Assembly (NCBI GenBank): GCA_030063045.1
Contig: JAQSEB010000090.1
Span: 1,550,001-1,614,000, forward strand
Source: Pratylenchus scribneri
Taxonomy: Eukaryota; Nematoda; Chromadorea; Rhabditida; Pratylenchidae
Length of the DNA: 64,000 bases
Direction of reading: 5' to 3'
Of this stretch, positions 1-10,235 are shown one piece after another. The notes below the pieces were generated by a model. The model did not search any database and had not been told where the DNA came from. It was given only the letters and a program-made list of their open reading frames with translations. Each line of letters starts with the position of its first letter. Positions within the stretch are counted from its first letter, which is position 1. The translations under genes were made by a program, and so were the position numbers.

Positions 1-3000
1 TGGATACCAGCCAAATTGTTGGTGAAAAAGGCAACCTAAGCACCTGAAAAATAATTATAATTTAAGTTGAAATTAATGGAAAATATATTTTAAAAAGATA
101 AAGAAAATCAAATTTAGAAGAAAATGAGAAAATTTGAGAATCTGTTAATTCCATAAAGTATTTAATTAATTTTGAGGATTTTATTATAGGTTTTTGGGTT
201 AATTTAATGATAGCAATTTTAATTAAATTGGTTCAAAAATGATGGCATTAATATTCAAAAATTCATAAAAAAATTTTGTCCATAAAAATTGACAATTTTA
301 AAAATTTTTTGGATATAACTTAATAAATTCTGAATCAATTTTAAATAAAATTAATATAAATCAATAGTCTGTAACAAAAGTTTCGAAAACCGGAATTGAT
401 GATATACCATCATATTTTAAATGTTGCCTCAATTTTCTTACCAAGGTTCACCAGTGTAGCGGCGTTTCAATCGTTTTCCATTCATTCCTTGGTGATTTCC
501 CCCAACATTTGCGCCACCAATTTCATTCTCATTTGCCGGCTCATCCTCCTCTTCTTCCGGCTGTTGGTTAAAGCGTCCATCATCGCATTCACAGTGATGT
601 TCAATTTCTTCTTCATCTTGAACATCTTCCTCGGCATTCATTTGTTGGATTTGGTCATTCTGTGGCGGCTCTAATTCTTCAATTCGTGATTGATTATTTT
701 CTGCTGCTGTTGGTTCTTGGCCTCCTTCATCCATCGGCTGATCTTCATTTTCCACATTGATATTTGCTTCTGGTATCACTTCATTTTGTGTATTTGCGGC
801 AAATTCGTTGAAATAATTGTCAAGAATTCGGCGCCATTCAGCTAAATTACGGCGGCGAGCTTCCTCATCAATTCCATCTTGCAATTCTTCCTGGCACTGT
901 TCAACCTTAAATATAATGGTTGTATAATAATTGATCATATTTGCTATGCTAATAAATAAAACTATTGACTATGAATGGACCATTAAATAAAATACAAAAA
1001 TCAAAATTATGTGAATTTGATGAATGAAAAATTTTAATTGAAAAAGGGAATTGACTTAATTTAATTAAGAAAGATATAATATTTATATCGAAAACTTTAT
1101 GATTTGTCTTTCTGAAATATTGATTTTTCTTTCCGGAAAATATTCTATTTTTTCCTATGATTTCTCTTTTCGGAAAACATTTTTGATTTTTTTCCGGAAA
1201 ATGTTCTATTTTTTATTCTGATTTATCTCTCCAGAATATTGATTTTTCTTTCCGGAAAATTTTCTATTTTTTGTTCTATTTTCCCTTTTCGGAAAATATT
1301 CTAATTTCCTTTTTTGATAAAATATAAACACCTTCAAGCATAAATCAAATACCAAGTCTCCTCTTCGATTAATTTATCATTTTTTGATAGTTTTAAGAAA
1401 TGCGAATATTTTTCATTTTTTTTTGTGGAATCCTGCAATCCACCCCCAATTCAAGTCTACTATGGTCCCAAATTTATGAAAATGTTTCCAATCTATTTGA
1501 ATTAAACCCACATTTTCATTCGTCTCATTTTGCGCAACATCTGCTGATCCATCCATTTCCATTGCATTTTCCTGCTCCAATTCTTCTTCCTCATCATCAA
1601 TTTGAATCACTTCAAAATTTGGCTGTGAAAGTGGTTGAATTGCCATTGCATTTTCCTGCTCCATTTCTTCTTCCTCATCATCAATTTGAATCACTTGCTC
1701 TTGTTGTTGTTGTTGCTGATGATGTTGTTGATTGCATGAGAGGATGGGCGGTGCCGATGCCAATTGCTGAATTTTGCCGGAATTGTCATTGCGCTGAGCT
1801 AATGGTTGAGGAAGGCTGGTGCTGGGATCATCATGCTGCTGACTGGGGCCTGAAATTGGATAAATTTGTCAGTCAATTTTTTTAATATTTCATAAATTAA
1901 ATTAACTTATTAGGTGAAAAATGAAAACTATAAAATTTCTCATAAATTATATTAACAAAAATGATTAAAACTTTTTATTTATATTATTTTATGAATATTT
2001 GACCTAAATTTAATGTGGAATGCATTATTAATTTTTAATCGCACACCTCCCTCTTCCCATTCATCAAATTTTGTTCCCATTCATGACCATCATAAATAGA
2101 AAAGAATAAAATATTTATAGATACAGTATGATTATAGAAATTAATGCCTTTTTCATTGTATTTCAACATTTTTTTGATACCTAAATCCCTATAAAAACAT
2201 TTAATCTTTTTGTAAATCCCTAATCCTTATAAAAACATGGTAATCTCCTCTCTCTCAAATAGATTTTCCTTCGAAAATTTAATAAAGGCTATTCCTATTA
2301 ACTGAAATGAGATGAGTAAAAAAATGGTTTTCATGCATAAAAAATTTGATTTGGTAAATAAAAATAATTAAATTTATTTTAACAATTTAGCATATCCCTA
2401 CCTACTGTAGAGTGAATATCTCTTTTAAAGAATGACTTCTTTAAAAATTCAAAATCCTTCATTAGGGCAAAGTCACCTTAAAATCTTCAAATGCCCTAGA
2501 GCCCAGTTTTGGAAAGAATATATACTAAATCAGAATATTTACCTGCGCCAAGGGCATTTCCGTCTGCTGTTGTAGAATTCGAAGATGATTGTGCCTCTTT
2601 TGATGAGCCATCATTTTCCTGCTGCCCTTCTTGGCCCAAATTTCCATTGATTGCGGCAGCATTTTGAATGTTCAATCGCTGTGGTGTTTGTGCCGATTGA
2701 TTATTCAAATATCGTTGGCGCAATTGGCCAAGATTAAGTCTGCGTGCGTGGATTTCCTCTGCGGCATCATTCGCTTCTTGGCGCACATTCTGTAATAAAA
2801 AAAAATTAAAATAAAATTTTGAAAATCTCTATCAATTAATAGACCTGATTAGCCGAGAATTACTAAATACTAATTAATTTCACAATTTGCAAAATTATTC
2901 AAATTATTCAAAGTCGGACCAAAGTCAATATTCCTCTCCCTCTGATTTTACTTAATAAATGGAGGCTCTCTTAGAAAAGGAGATTATTCCTTTTTTTTAT

Positions 3001-3372
3001 TTTAGATGCTAAAAGGATAGAATTTTAGGCCACAAATTAATGCCTATTTAGGCTAAATTAACAAAATAAGTTTAAATTCAAAATAGGAGGTAATTCTTTG
3101 ATTTTATTGTATATTTCTAATGAAATTTTCCCTCAAAAGTTCAAAAAAATGCCAACAAATTAAATCAATAACATGAAATAAATGCTCTAAAACATTCATC
3201 AAATCTTATACATAAAAAATAGATCAAATTCCAAAAATCCCAACCCCAAATAAATTACTATTAATGCCGTTTCCACATTTGAGAGACGCTGGATTTCGGC
3301 ATTCAATTCCTCGAGAGTCATTGGCGGATGATCATTTTCATTATTTTCACCATTGTTGTCGGTGTTTGTCAT
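1..3372 (-). CDS. Low-complexity nuclear-type protein, copy A (partial, exons 1-5)
   Basis: Paralog of the complete gene at 10236-21461; runs off the left edge. Exons read on the minus strand: 3259-3372, 2543-2789, 1512-1849, 442-905 and 1-43 (partial). Intron phases 0, 1, 0, 2 match copy B exactly, and exons 1 and 4 have the same lengths (114 and 464 nt). The start ATG at 3372 opens MTNTDNNGENNENDHPP, as in copy B. Exon 2 is helical, charged and Gln/Asn-rich. Exon 3 has a His/Gln run and two acidic IQIDDEEEE-type blocks, where copy B has one. Exon 4 ends in a basic GKRLKRRYTGEPW cluster. I recognise no catalytic domain. The exon 3 donor is GTGGGT, against GTGAGT in copy B. Codons stay open and exon lengths keep phase, so it looks functional rather than decayed. 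Confidence 0.75.
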
Positions 3373-3687
3373 TTTTTGAAGCTTTTTTGATGTTTTTGAT
3401 ATGTTAGTTGGTTGGTGGTTTAATTACTGATATATTTCTAATCAAACCTAAAATAGAAGGGGGAATTAATTTTGTTGTTTTTAATACATTTGAACGCGAA
3501 AAATATTAAAATTTTGCGCGAATAAGAGCATCAAAATGAAAGCTAAAAAGGGAAGAAGGAGGGAGGCGGGATGCGGGATTTGTCTCGCATAAAAAAGGGA
3601 ATAAGGAAGGAATAAAATAAGAGTGAAAGATGGTGGTAATCGTACGGGGTCAATTCCACAATAGACAAAGGGCGGTACAAATATGGG

Positions 3688-4021
3688 CGATTCCACAATG
3701 GCACAAATATAAAGTTTTTGGCTTCTAATAATTCAGAAACTGGTTTTAGAACACATAAACCTTATACCATTTTGTAGATCTCATCGAGACGCATCGATTG
3801 GTATATAATTTGTCTCAAAATAAGAAAGTTTAAAACCAAAATCTGGAAAAAATGGTTTCAATGGTTTAATACTCGTTAATTTTGACCAAATCATGACAAA
3901 TTGTATACCATTCGATGCGTCTTGATGAGATATACAAAATGGTATAAGGTTAGTTGGGTCTAAAACCAATTTCTGATTTATTAGAAGCCAAAAACTTTAT
4001 ATTTGTACAATTGTGGAATCG
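3688..4021. repeat. Foldback (long inverted repeat) element, family 1
   Basis: The left arm (about 3688-3820) and right arm (about 3895-4021) are near reverse complements. Both include a GATTCCACAAT end, an AATCAGAAACTGGTTTTAG segment and a TGTAGATCTCATCGAGACGC segment. A short unpaired centre separates them. Similar copies lie at 16571, 33395, 33826, 59390, 60035 and 62895. This copy lies upstream of copy A. Confidence 0.8.
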
Positions 4022-4359
4022 ACCTAACACCGGTGGTAATATTTGTCTCGTAAAAATATTAATTTCTTAAAATATAGGAGCATAAATATATATTTGTGTC
4101 AAATGCTAAGCTTTATAATAGGAAAAAAAATGAAAGAAATATTGAGGGAAGGAACGCTGCTAGCCTTGGGCCTTGGCCAATAAAAATAGCCCCTAAAAAT
4201 CGAATACTTAAGGAATAAGAGGGGGTGGGCGGGAGGCAATATTTGTCCCATTTTAATTGTAAATTTATTTAAAATATAAATGTAAAATATATTTATGTCA
4301 AATGGATTAAAAAGCTTTTAGGCAAAATTTGCCAACCTCCAATAAAAAATAAAATTAAA

Positions 4360-4622
4360 TAAAAATTGAATTAATTCTAAAATCTAAACTTTTTTCAATT
4401 AAAAAAAAATTTTAAAAATATTAATTGAATGAATTTATAAAAATAAATAAAAATAGAATTTCTAAACTTTTTTCAATTAAAAAAAAATTTAAAAATATTA
4501 ATTGAATGAATTTATAAAAATAAATAAAAATTGAATTAATTCTAAACTTTTTTCAATTAAAAAAAATTTTAAAAATATTAATTGAATGAATTTATAAAAA
4601 TAAATAAAAATTGAATTAATTC
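4360..4622. repeat. Minisatellite, about 80-bp unit, about 3 copies
   Basis: The segment CTAAACTTTTTTCAATTAAA recurs at about 4386, 4464 and 4544, each followed by an AT-only stretch. It is intergenic, upstream of copy A. Confidence 0.85.
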
Positions 4623-5059
4623 TCGAAATTGGATTTCAATTTTCTATCCAGCATTCCGCTATTAAAACGTCCAAGTAAAAGAAATAGAATGAGTGGAATT
4701 GCCATTTCAAAGGAAAGTGAAAGCTATGTGGTTGCGGTGTCAAAAAGTTTAATAATATAACAATGATTTGAAAAATTTTACCTGCTGCAGTTGGAAGATA
4801 TCATAAAGATTTTTGGACCATTTACCTCATAAGTCATGATAATGCATATGACTTTGATGGCAAATTAAAAACTAATTTGTTTTCACTTAATTCTGATTCA
4901 TTTCTTCAGTGTCCCCAAATGGATTTGGGGGTATTTGACTTTTCCCTAAATTAGTTTGAAGGCGGAATTCCAAAGAAAAAATAAAATTGAATTGGCAAAA
5001 GACGAACTTTATTTATCGCGAATAAATTATTATGAAGAAATTTGAGGAAGGATGGAAAT

Positions 5060-5345
5060 GAATAAACTTATGAAAAGAAAAAGTGATTTTGGTTTATGTG
5101 GGGAGAACAATTTTGGGTGGGAAGTGGCGAATAAAATTTTATTAGAAATTTGGTGGGGAGGAAGGAATTTGGATAAAACTTATGAAAAGGAATAAGTGAT
5201 TTTGGTTTATGTGGGGAGAACAATTTTGGGTGGGAAGTGGCGAATAAAATTTTATTAGAAATTTGGTGGGGAGGAAGGAATTTGGATAAAACTTATGAAA
5301 AGGAATAAGTGATTTTGGTTTATGTGGGGAGAATAATTTTGGCTG
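5060..5345. repeat. Minisatellite, about 113-bp unit, about 2.5 copies
   Basis: The segment AAGTGATTTTGGTTTATGTG recurs at about 5081, 5194 and 5307. Open frames across it are repeat artefacts. The rest of 4623-6164 holds no gene I can support. Confidence 0.85.
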
Positions 5346-5699
5346 GGAAATGGAAGGGGCCAATTTTGGAGAATGCTTAAAACCTTTATAAAACTAGCAA
5401 AGGAATATTTTTTGGAAAGTTCATCTACCAATAAAAAAGTGATGTCATTCATCATTCCCCCAAAAAATGCAATAATAAATGGGCGTTACCCCATAAAGTG
5501 CTAAAACGGGCGTTACCCCAAAAAAATGCATAAATAAAAAATTACATGAAAAATGAAATTCATTAATAAAATAAATAATTTTAATAAAAATCAAAATACA
5601 TGTAAATTTCAATTTTATTATAGATTTTTTTAGACTGATCGAAGAAAAATAAAAATATAATTTTACTCAATGATTCTTTTAGGCTTTTGGAAAATCATA

Positions 5700-5895
5700 T
5701 CTGTTGTAACTAAATTTGGGAATGAATTTAAAATTAAAATGTAAAATGAAATTGAAATTGAAATGTAAAATTTGTGCAAAGAAATTGAGGCGAATTATAT
5801 TTAATGCCTTTTAAAAAATTGATAAAACGAATTTTTTGGGCATCTTTGCCCAACAATTTAATTTTTTGTGAGCGTTGCATTAAAAAAAAAATTGA
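5700..5895. repeat. Dispersed repeat, first copy
   Basis: The stretch from GGGAATGAA through AAATTGAGGCGAATTAT and GGGCATCTTTGCCCA to the G(A/G)(G/T)CGTTGCA end is repeated at about 9425-9590 with indels. The indels break any shared reading frame, so it is probably non-coding. Confidence 0.65.
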
Positions 5896-6164
5896 TAAAA
5901 AATTAATAGTAGGAATAAATTTACAAACATATAAGTATGATGATTTACAATGCATTTGGGGTCTAGTGATGTACTAATATTGATAATATTGAATTTATAA
6001 AAAGAATTAAATATAAAATAAATATTAGTATTAAATGATGTAACTGAATTAGAAAAGTAGAATAGTAAGAAAAATAGAAGAAATTATTAAATAATATTTA
6101 AGAATGAATATCATTCAATTTGTTTTTTCCATTCTTGAATTGATTTCTCAATTCTCCTCTTCTT

Positions 6165-6890
6165 CTATATCCTGTAAAGTAATTCACCATTGCTGGCTGC
6201 TGGTGCCGGAGTCAATTGCGCATTTCTTTTGTTCAAATATGCCTTTAAAAGAAATTAATTAATTAATTAATATTTTGAATTTTTAAATTTAGATTTTATT
6301 AATGCTAAAGATGAATTTTTGATTCAATTTTATCATTTTTGGCACATCTAAACTTAATGAATTCATAAAAATCTTACCATAACTTCAATGGCCTCTGCCA
6401 AATTTTGCCGCTCCTTAATGGCCTCTATTGCTTGCCGATTGCGTACAATCCCAAAAGGAGCTGCCTCTGACACCTTTTGATGAATATTTTGACAATGATG
6501 AATTATTGGATCATAGTTGATTACCTTTTTGGCCAAATTTTTATTGATCGGTCTACGGAGAATCCTCTTCTCTTGCTCTCTTTGAGCTTCTGAAATAAAA
6601 ATTATTTTGTCAGTCCATAAAAAATTGAGAGATTTACCTTTCTTTCGGGCTTGCTCTCTTTCCACATAATATTCATTCCCTTTGGCCACAATTTTTCGGT
6701 GCTTGCTCAGAGGCATGGTTGGATCCAAGCCAATTTTGACCAAATATTTTCGCAAAAATTCTTTCTTTTCCATCTCCACGCGATTCATCCACGCTTTGTG
6801 AAGATCATGTTCCGCTTCCTTGACCTCTTGTTTACTTGTAAATAAGTCAAGTGAATCAAAAGGTCGACCAATATGTGCACCATTCGCCAT
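6165..6890 (-). CDS. Small basic charged protein, three exons (180 aa)
   Basis: Exons 6638-6890, 6378-6589 and 6165-6242 join with phases 1 and 0 to give 180 residues. Donors are GTAAAT and GTAAGA; acceptors are TTTCAG and TTAAAG. The start MANGAHIGRPFD is preceded by a TTTTACAG acceptor 13 nt upstream, so the mRNA may be trans-spliced or have a 5'-UTR intron. Residues 20-110 are a highly charged, probably helical stretch rich in Lys, Arg and Glu. The C-terminus is Ala/Pro-rich, ending AASNGELLYRI. I see no signal peptide, membrane segment or catalytic motif and do not recognise the family. It lies between the two copies of the duplicated gene, on the same strand. An FLRKYL-type helix vaguely recalls the FLRQYL segment of copy B exon 5, which is too little to claim kinship. 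Confidence 0.65.
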
Positions 6891-7360
6891 TTCGAAGCAA
6901 TTACTGTAAAATTATACTTTTTAAAATGGAATAAAATATGTTAAATATGAATATTCTAATATTGAAATTAAGTGCCCACCTTCAAAAGAATGGTTAACAA
7001 TTTGTTTTGATTGCCTTTTGTCTTTCCTTACAATCAATCTGATTCTGAATTTGGAAGAAAATAATAAAAATCAATTAAATAAGAAATTAAATAATCAAAT
7101 GAATTAACATTTGAATTTGTGAAAAAAATATGATTTTTAAACAAATTTATACAAAAATTAAATGTAATGAATAAAATGAAATTTTCAATGTTCTTTTCAA
7201 TCCATCAATGCGCCACAATTTGACAATGGAATTCGGCCATCCATTTTCCCCTTTAATACGATAATAATCATTAGTAGGAAAAGTTGCCTACCTGCTGCTG
7301 GAAGACATCAAGAAGATGTGTCACTCTTTGCTTTAAAATTTTTTATGAAATATTTCAAAC
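6891..7360 (-). other. Spacer with exon-like fragments
   Basis: A minus-strand, exon-like piece at about 7292-7332 would read QRVTHLLDVFQQQ between an AAAG acceptor and a GTAGGC donor. A related piece near 4772-4800 reads KNLYDIFQLQ before a GTAAAA donor. Neither can be joined in frame to the 6165-6890 gene by simple splicing. They may be 5'-UTR exons or gene fragments. Confidence 0.3.
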
Positions 7361-8411
7361 ATTGACGACAAATATAATTTCAATCCAAGCAATTCTATTT
7401 CATTCCGGAAATATATTTTGATTAAATTTTCCGGAAATATTGTGTTTATTTGTTTTGATTTTTCTTTCCGGAATTTATTCTGATTTTCCCTTCCACAATA
7501 TGTTTTGATTATTCTAATTTTTATTTCCATAGATCTTCTGATTTTTTTCCTTATTTCTATTTCCAGAATTAATAAATTAAAATTTGTGACTTATGATTTA
7601 ATCCTGCGATTGAATTGCCACATAAATTTTTGAAATTTGATTTGGACATAATTAAGTCAGATTGATCTTTTTCGATGGTTGATATTTTTGAATCTCTTGA
7701 GGCTTCAGTCTCGTGATTTCTGCTTTTGCAATTATAAATTTAATTTTTTAGTCATGTGTTTTCCCTACTCTTGCCTCAAGTGTTTGCCTTCAAAAAATCG
7801 TATATCCGAGCGTCATATGTTCAAATTGATTGATTGGTCCAATCGAGTCAGATCCGTTCTTATTAGACTTTATTAAAAATTCAAAATCTAATGGCCTAAA
7901 AAAGCTCTTAAAATTCTTAAAAAATAATAAAATTTTAAAGAAAGAAAATTGATTCCAAAATTGACGACAAATATAATTTCAATCCATGCTATTCTATTTC
8001 TTTCCGGAATTTATTCTGATTTTCCCTTCCAAAATATTTTCTGATTTTATTCTAGTTTTTATTTCCAGAAATCTTCTAACTTTTTTCTAATTTCTTTTTC
8101 CAGAAATAATAATTAAAATTTATGACTTATGTTTTAATCCTGTGATTGAATTGCCACACAAATATTTGAAATATGATTTGGGCAGAATTACGTGTGATTG
8201 ATCTTATTCGGTGGTTGATATTTTTGAATCTCTTTAGGCTTCAGTCTCGTGATTTCTGCTTTTGCAATTATAAATTTAATCAATTTTTTAGTCATGTGTT
8301 TTCCCTACTCTTGCCTCAAGTGTTTGCCTTCAAAAAATCGTATATCCGAGCGTCAGGTGTTCCAATTGATTGATTGGCCCAATTGAGTCAGATCCGTTCT
8401 TAGACTTGAAA
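7361..8411. repeat. Direct duplication, about 0.5 kb unit
   Basis: Positions 7361-7870 and 7960-8411 are diverged direct copies. Both start TTGACGACAAATATAATTTC, contain several TTTCCGGAAT-type motifs and end near CAGATCCGTTCTTA. Short frames such as CFCNYKFN occur in both but are interrupted differently, so I do not call a gene. Confidence 0.8.
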
Positions 8412-8589
8412 TTGGTCAACTGTCAAATTCGAAAAATTGACTAACAGACTTATTTGGACATATTGGACATAATACTTCTTACTTTGTTTTACAAAAATTG
8501 ACATTTGAATTATGGCTGAATGTACGACATATACTGGGTCACAACTTTTAACCTGAAACTTTTTGGACATTTGCTTTTTCCACCAAAAA

Positions 8590-8860
8590 TGTCATTAGTC
8601 TTGGGGGTTAAATGAACTTATTTTTGAGGAATATCACCAAATTCAGCGAATTTCCATGGCAGCTCAAAATGAATAGTATCTTTCGGAGTTTATTGGGGGG
8701 TCAAATTGACTTGGAACTTATTATGTGAAAAAGACCTTTTTGAGTACTTCTACATTTCCACAAAAATTGACTTTGGCCTAAAGCAAAATTGCTGCCTATC
8801 TGTGGGTCAAATGAACTTATTTTTATGGAATTTCACCAAATGCGTTGGCATTGGCCCTCA
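8590..8860. repeat. Diverged short direct repeat
   Basis: The TCAAATGAACTTATTTTT-like segment followed by a CACCAAAT(T/G)C motif occurs at about 8605 and again at about 8805. The rest of 8412-9420 shows no supportable gene. Confidence 0.5.
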
Positions 8861-9424
8861 AAAGAAATCGCAACATTTGTGATTTTGTAATTGCTTTTCA
8901 TCTGTATCGATCCTCTTGATGGAATCTGCAAACATTGAAATAGGAAAAAATAATTGGTGTGAAATAATGGATAATCAAATAGTGGTCATATTCTTTGTGC
9001 TTTTTCTTCCATCTTTTACAAATATCGTCTACATCTTTCTTTTACTACACGGTTTTAATTACATCGCTATTTTACATCGCCTACATCGGTCTTTTACTCC
9101 ATCATCTTCCATTCCATTCCATTTCAATTAATAAATTCCATCACATTTTCCAATTTCCAAATTAATCCACTTATCAATTCAACAAAAGCATTCGTCATTT
9201 TGAATGATATTTGTTAACTTGAATGTGTAAGAACAAATATTAAATCTTGGCTTTAAACTTAGCCCAATGACCCAAGCCAATTATTGTTCAACAAAACATT
9301 TTCCATCGATTTTCCAATCAATTGAATAATTGATCAACGAGTCTGGGAGAAATTTGAGTGAAAATAAAATGCCTATTTAATTATATTTCACCTTTTTTAT
9401 TCTTTCCGATTTTTGCCCAATCAA

Positions 9425-9590
9425 AACTGAAATTTGGGAATGAAGAAAATTTGTTCAAAGAAATTGAGGCGAATTATTCAACGCCTTTGAAATATTGAAA
9501 ACGAATTTTTTTTTGGGCAACTTTGCCCAATAATTTTATTTATTTGTGGTCGTTGCAAAAAAAAGAAAAAAATAGTGGTCAAAAATAAAT
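9425..9590. repeat. Dispersed repeat, second copy
   Basis: Matches 5700-5895, with an intact GGGCAACTTTGCCCA core that is itself a near-palindrome. Confidence 0.6.
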
Positions 9591-9794
9591 TAATAATTAA
9601 AACAAATTGCATTTTAAATTACATAGATCATTCATTTGAGATAATTTTTACAACGAATTGTGGTGGATGGTTTGGTGTGGTGAATTAAAAACAATTAAAT
9701 ATAAATAAGACATATAAGATGATGAAGCTGAAATTTAATTTTTCGCTCATTTTTGATGATTAAAAAATTTACATAAAATATTGGCGAGCAAAAT

Positions 9795-10075
9795 AATTAT
9801 TTATTTTTGGGTTTTTTATTTTTTGCCGAAAATTATTTATTTTTGGGTTTTTTATTTTTGCTGAAAATTGTTTGTTTTTGTGTTTTTTATTTTAGTGTCG
9901 AAAAATTATTTATTTTTGGGTTTTTGTATTTTTTGCCGAAAATTATTTGTTTTTGGGTTTTTAATTTTTGCCGAAAATTATTTGTTTTTGGGTTTTTTAT
10001 TTTGCTGCCGTTTTTTTGTATTTTTGTTTTTTTTTTTGATTGAAATGAATGAAAATTTGTTTTTGGGATTTTTTA
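9795..10075. repeat. Minisatellite, about 36-bp unit
   Basis: About seven degenerate units of TTTTTGGGTTTTTTATTT plus GCCGAAAATTATTT. It lies just past the 3' end of copy B. The Phe/Leu-rich frames across it are artefacts. Confidence 0.8.
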
Positions 10076-10163
10076 ATTTCAGCTTTACATAAAAAATAGA
10101 TGAAGAAAGATTTATGGGGTGGCAAAATTGGCGAATATAATTTATTTTACTATGACTATAAAT

Positions 10164-10169
10164 TTTATT
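10164..10169 (-). promoter_or_regulatory. Candidate poly(A) signal of copy B
   Basis: AATAAA on the minus strand, about 67 nt past the TGA of the ten-exon gene. Confidence 0.45.
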
Positions 10170-10235
10170 ATCAATTGACTAAATATTGGCTGCTAATTTC
10201 TTCATCAAACCAAAACCAATTTCTTCAACTTGCAT

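Larger units (their letters stand above)
1..4320. repeat. Segmental duplication, left copy
   Basis: The sequence from base 1 matches that from 16047 (shared start TGGATACCAGCCAAATTG), and similarity continues through exons, introns and about 0.95 kb upstream of the start codon to roughly 4320. Exons are better conserved than introns. The right copy ends near 22400, so the repeats are about 16-18 kb apart in direct orientation. Confidence 0.8.

Noticed and set aside
5142..5455. Pro/Ser-rich repeat proteins on the minus strand
   Set aside because: They arise from the 113-bp minisatellite; no start or splice support.
9807..10092. Phe-rich membrane-like proteins
   Set aside because: Produced by the TTTTTGGG minisatellite in two frames at once.
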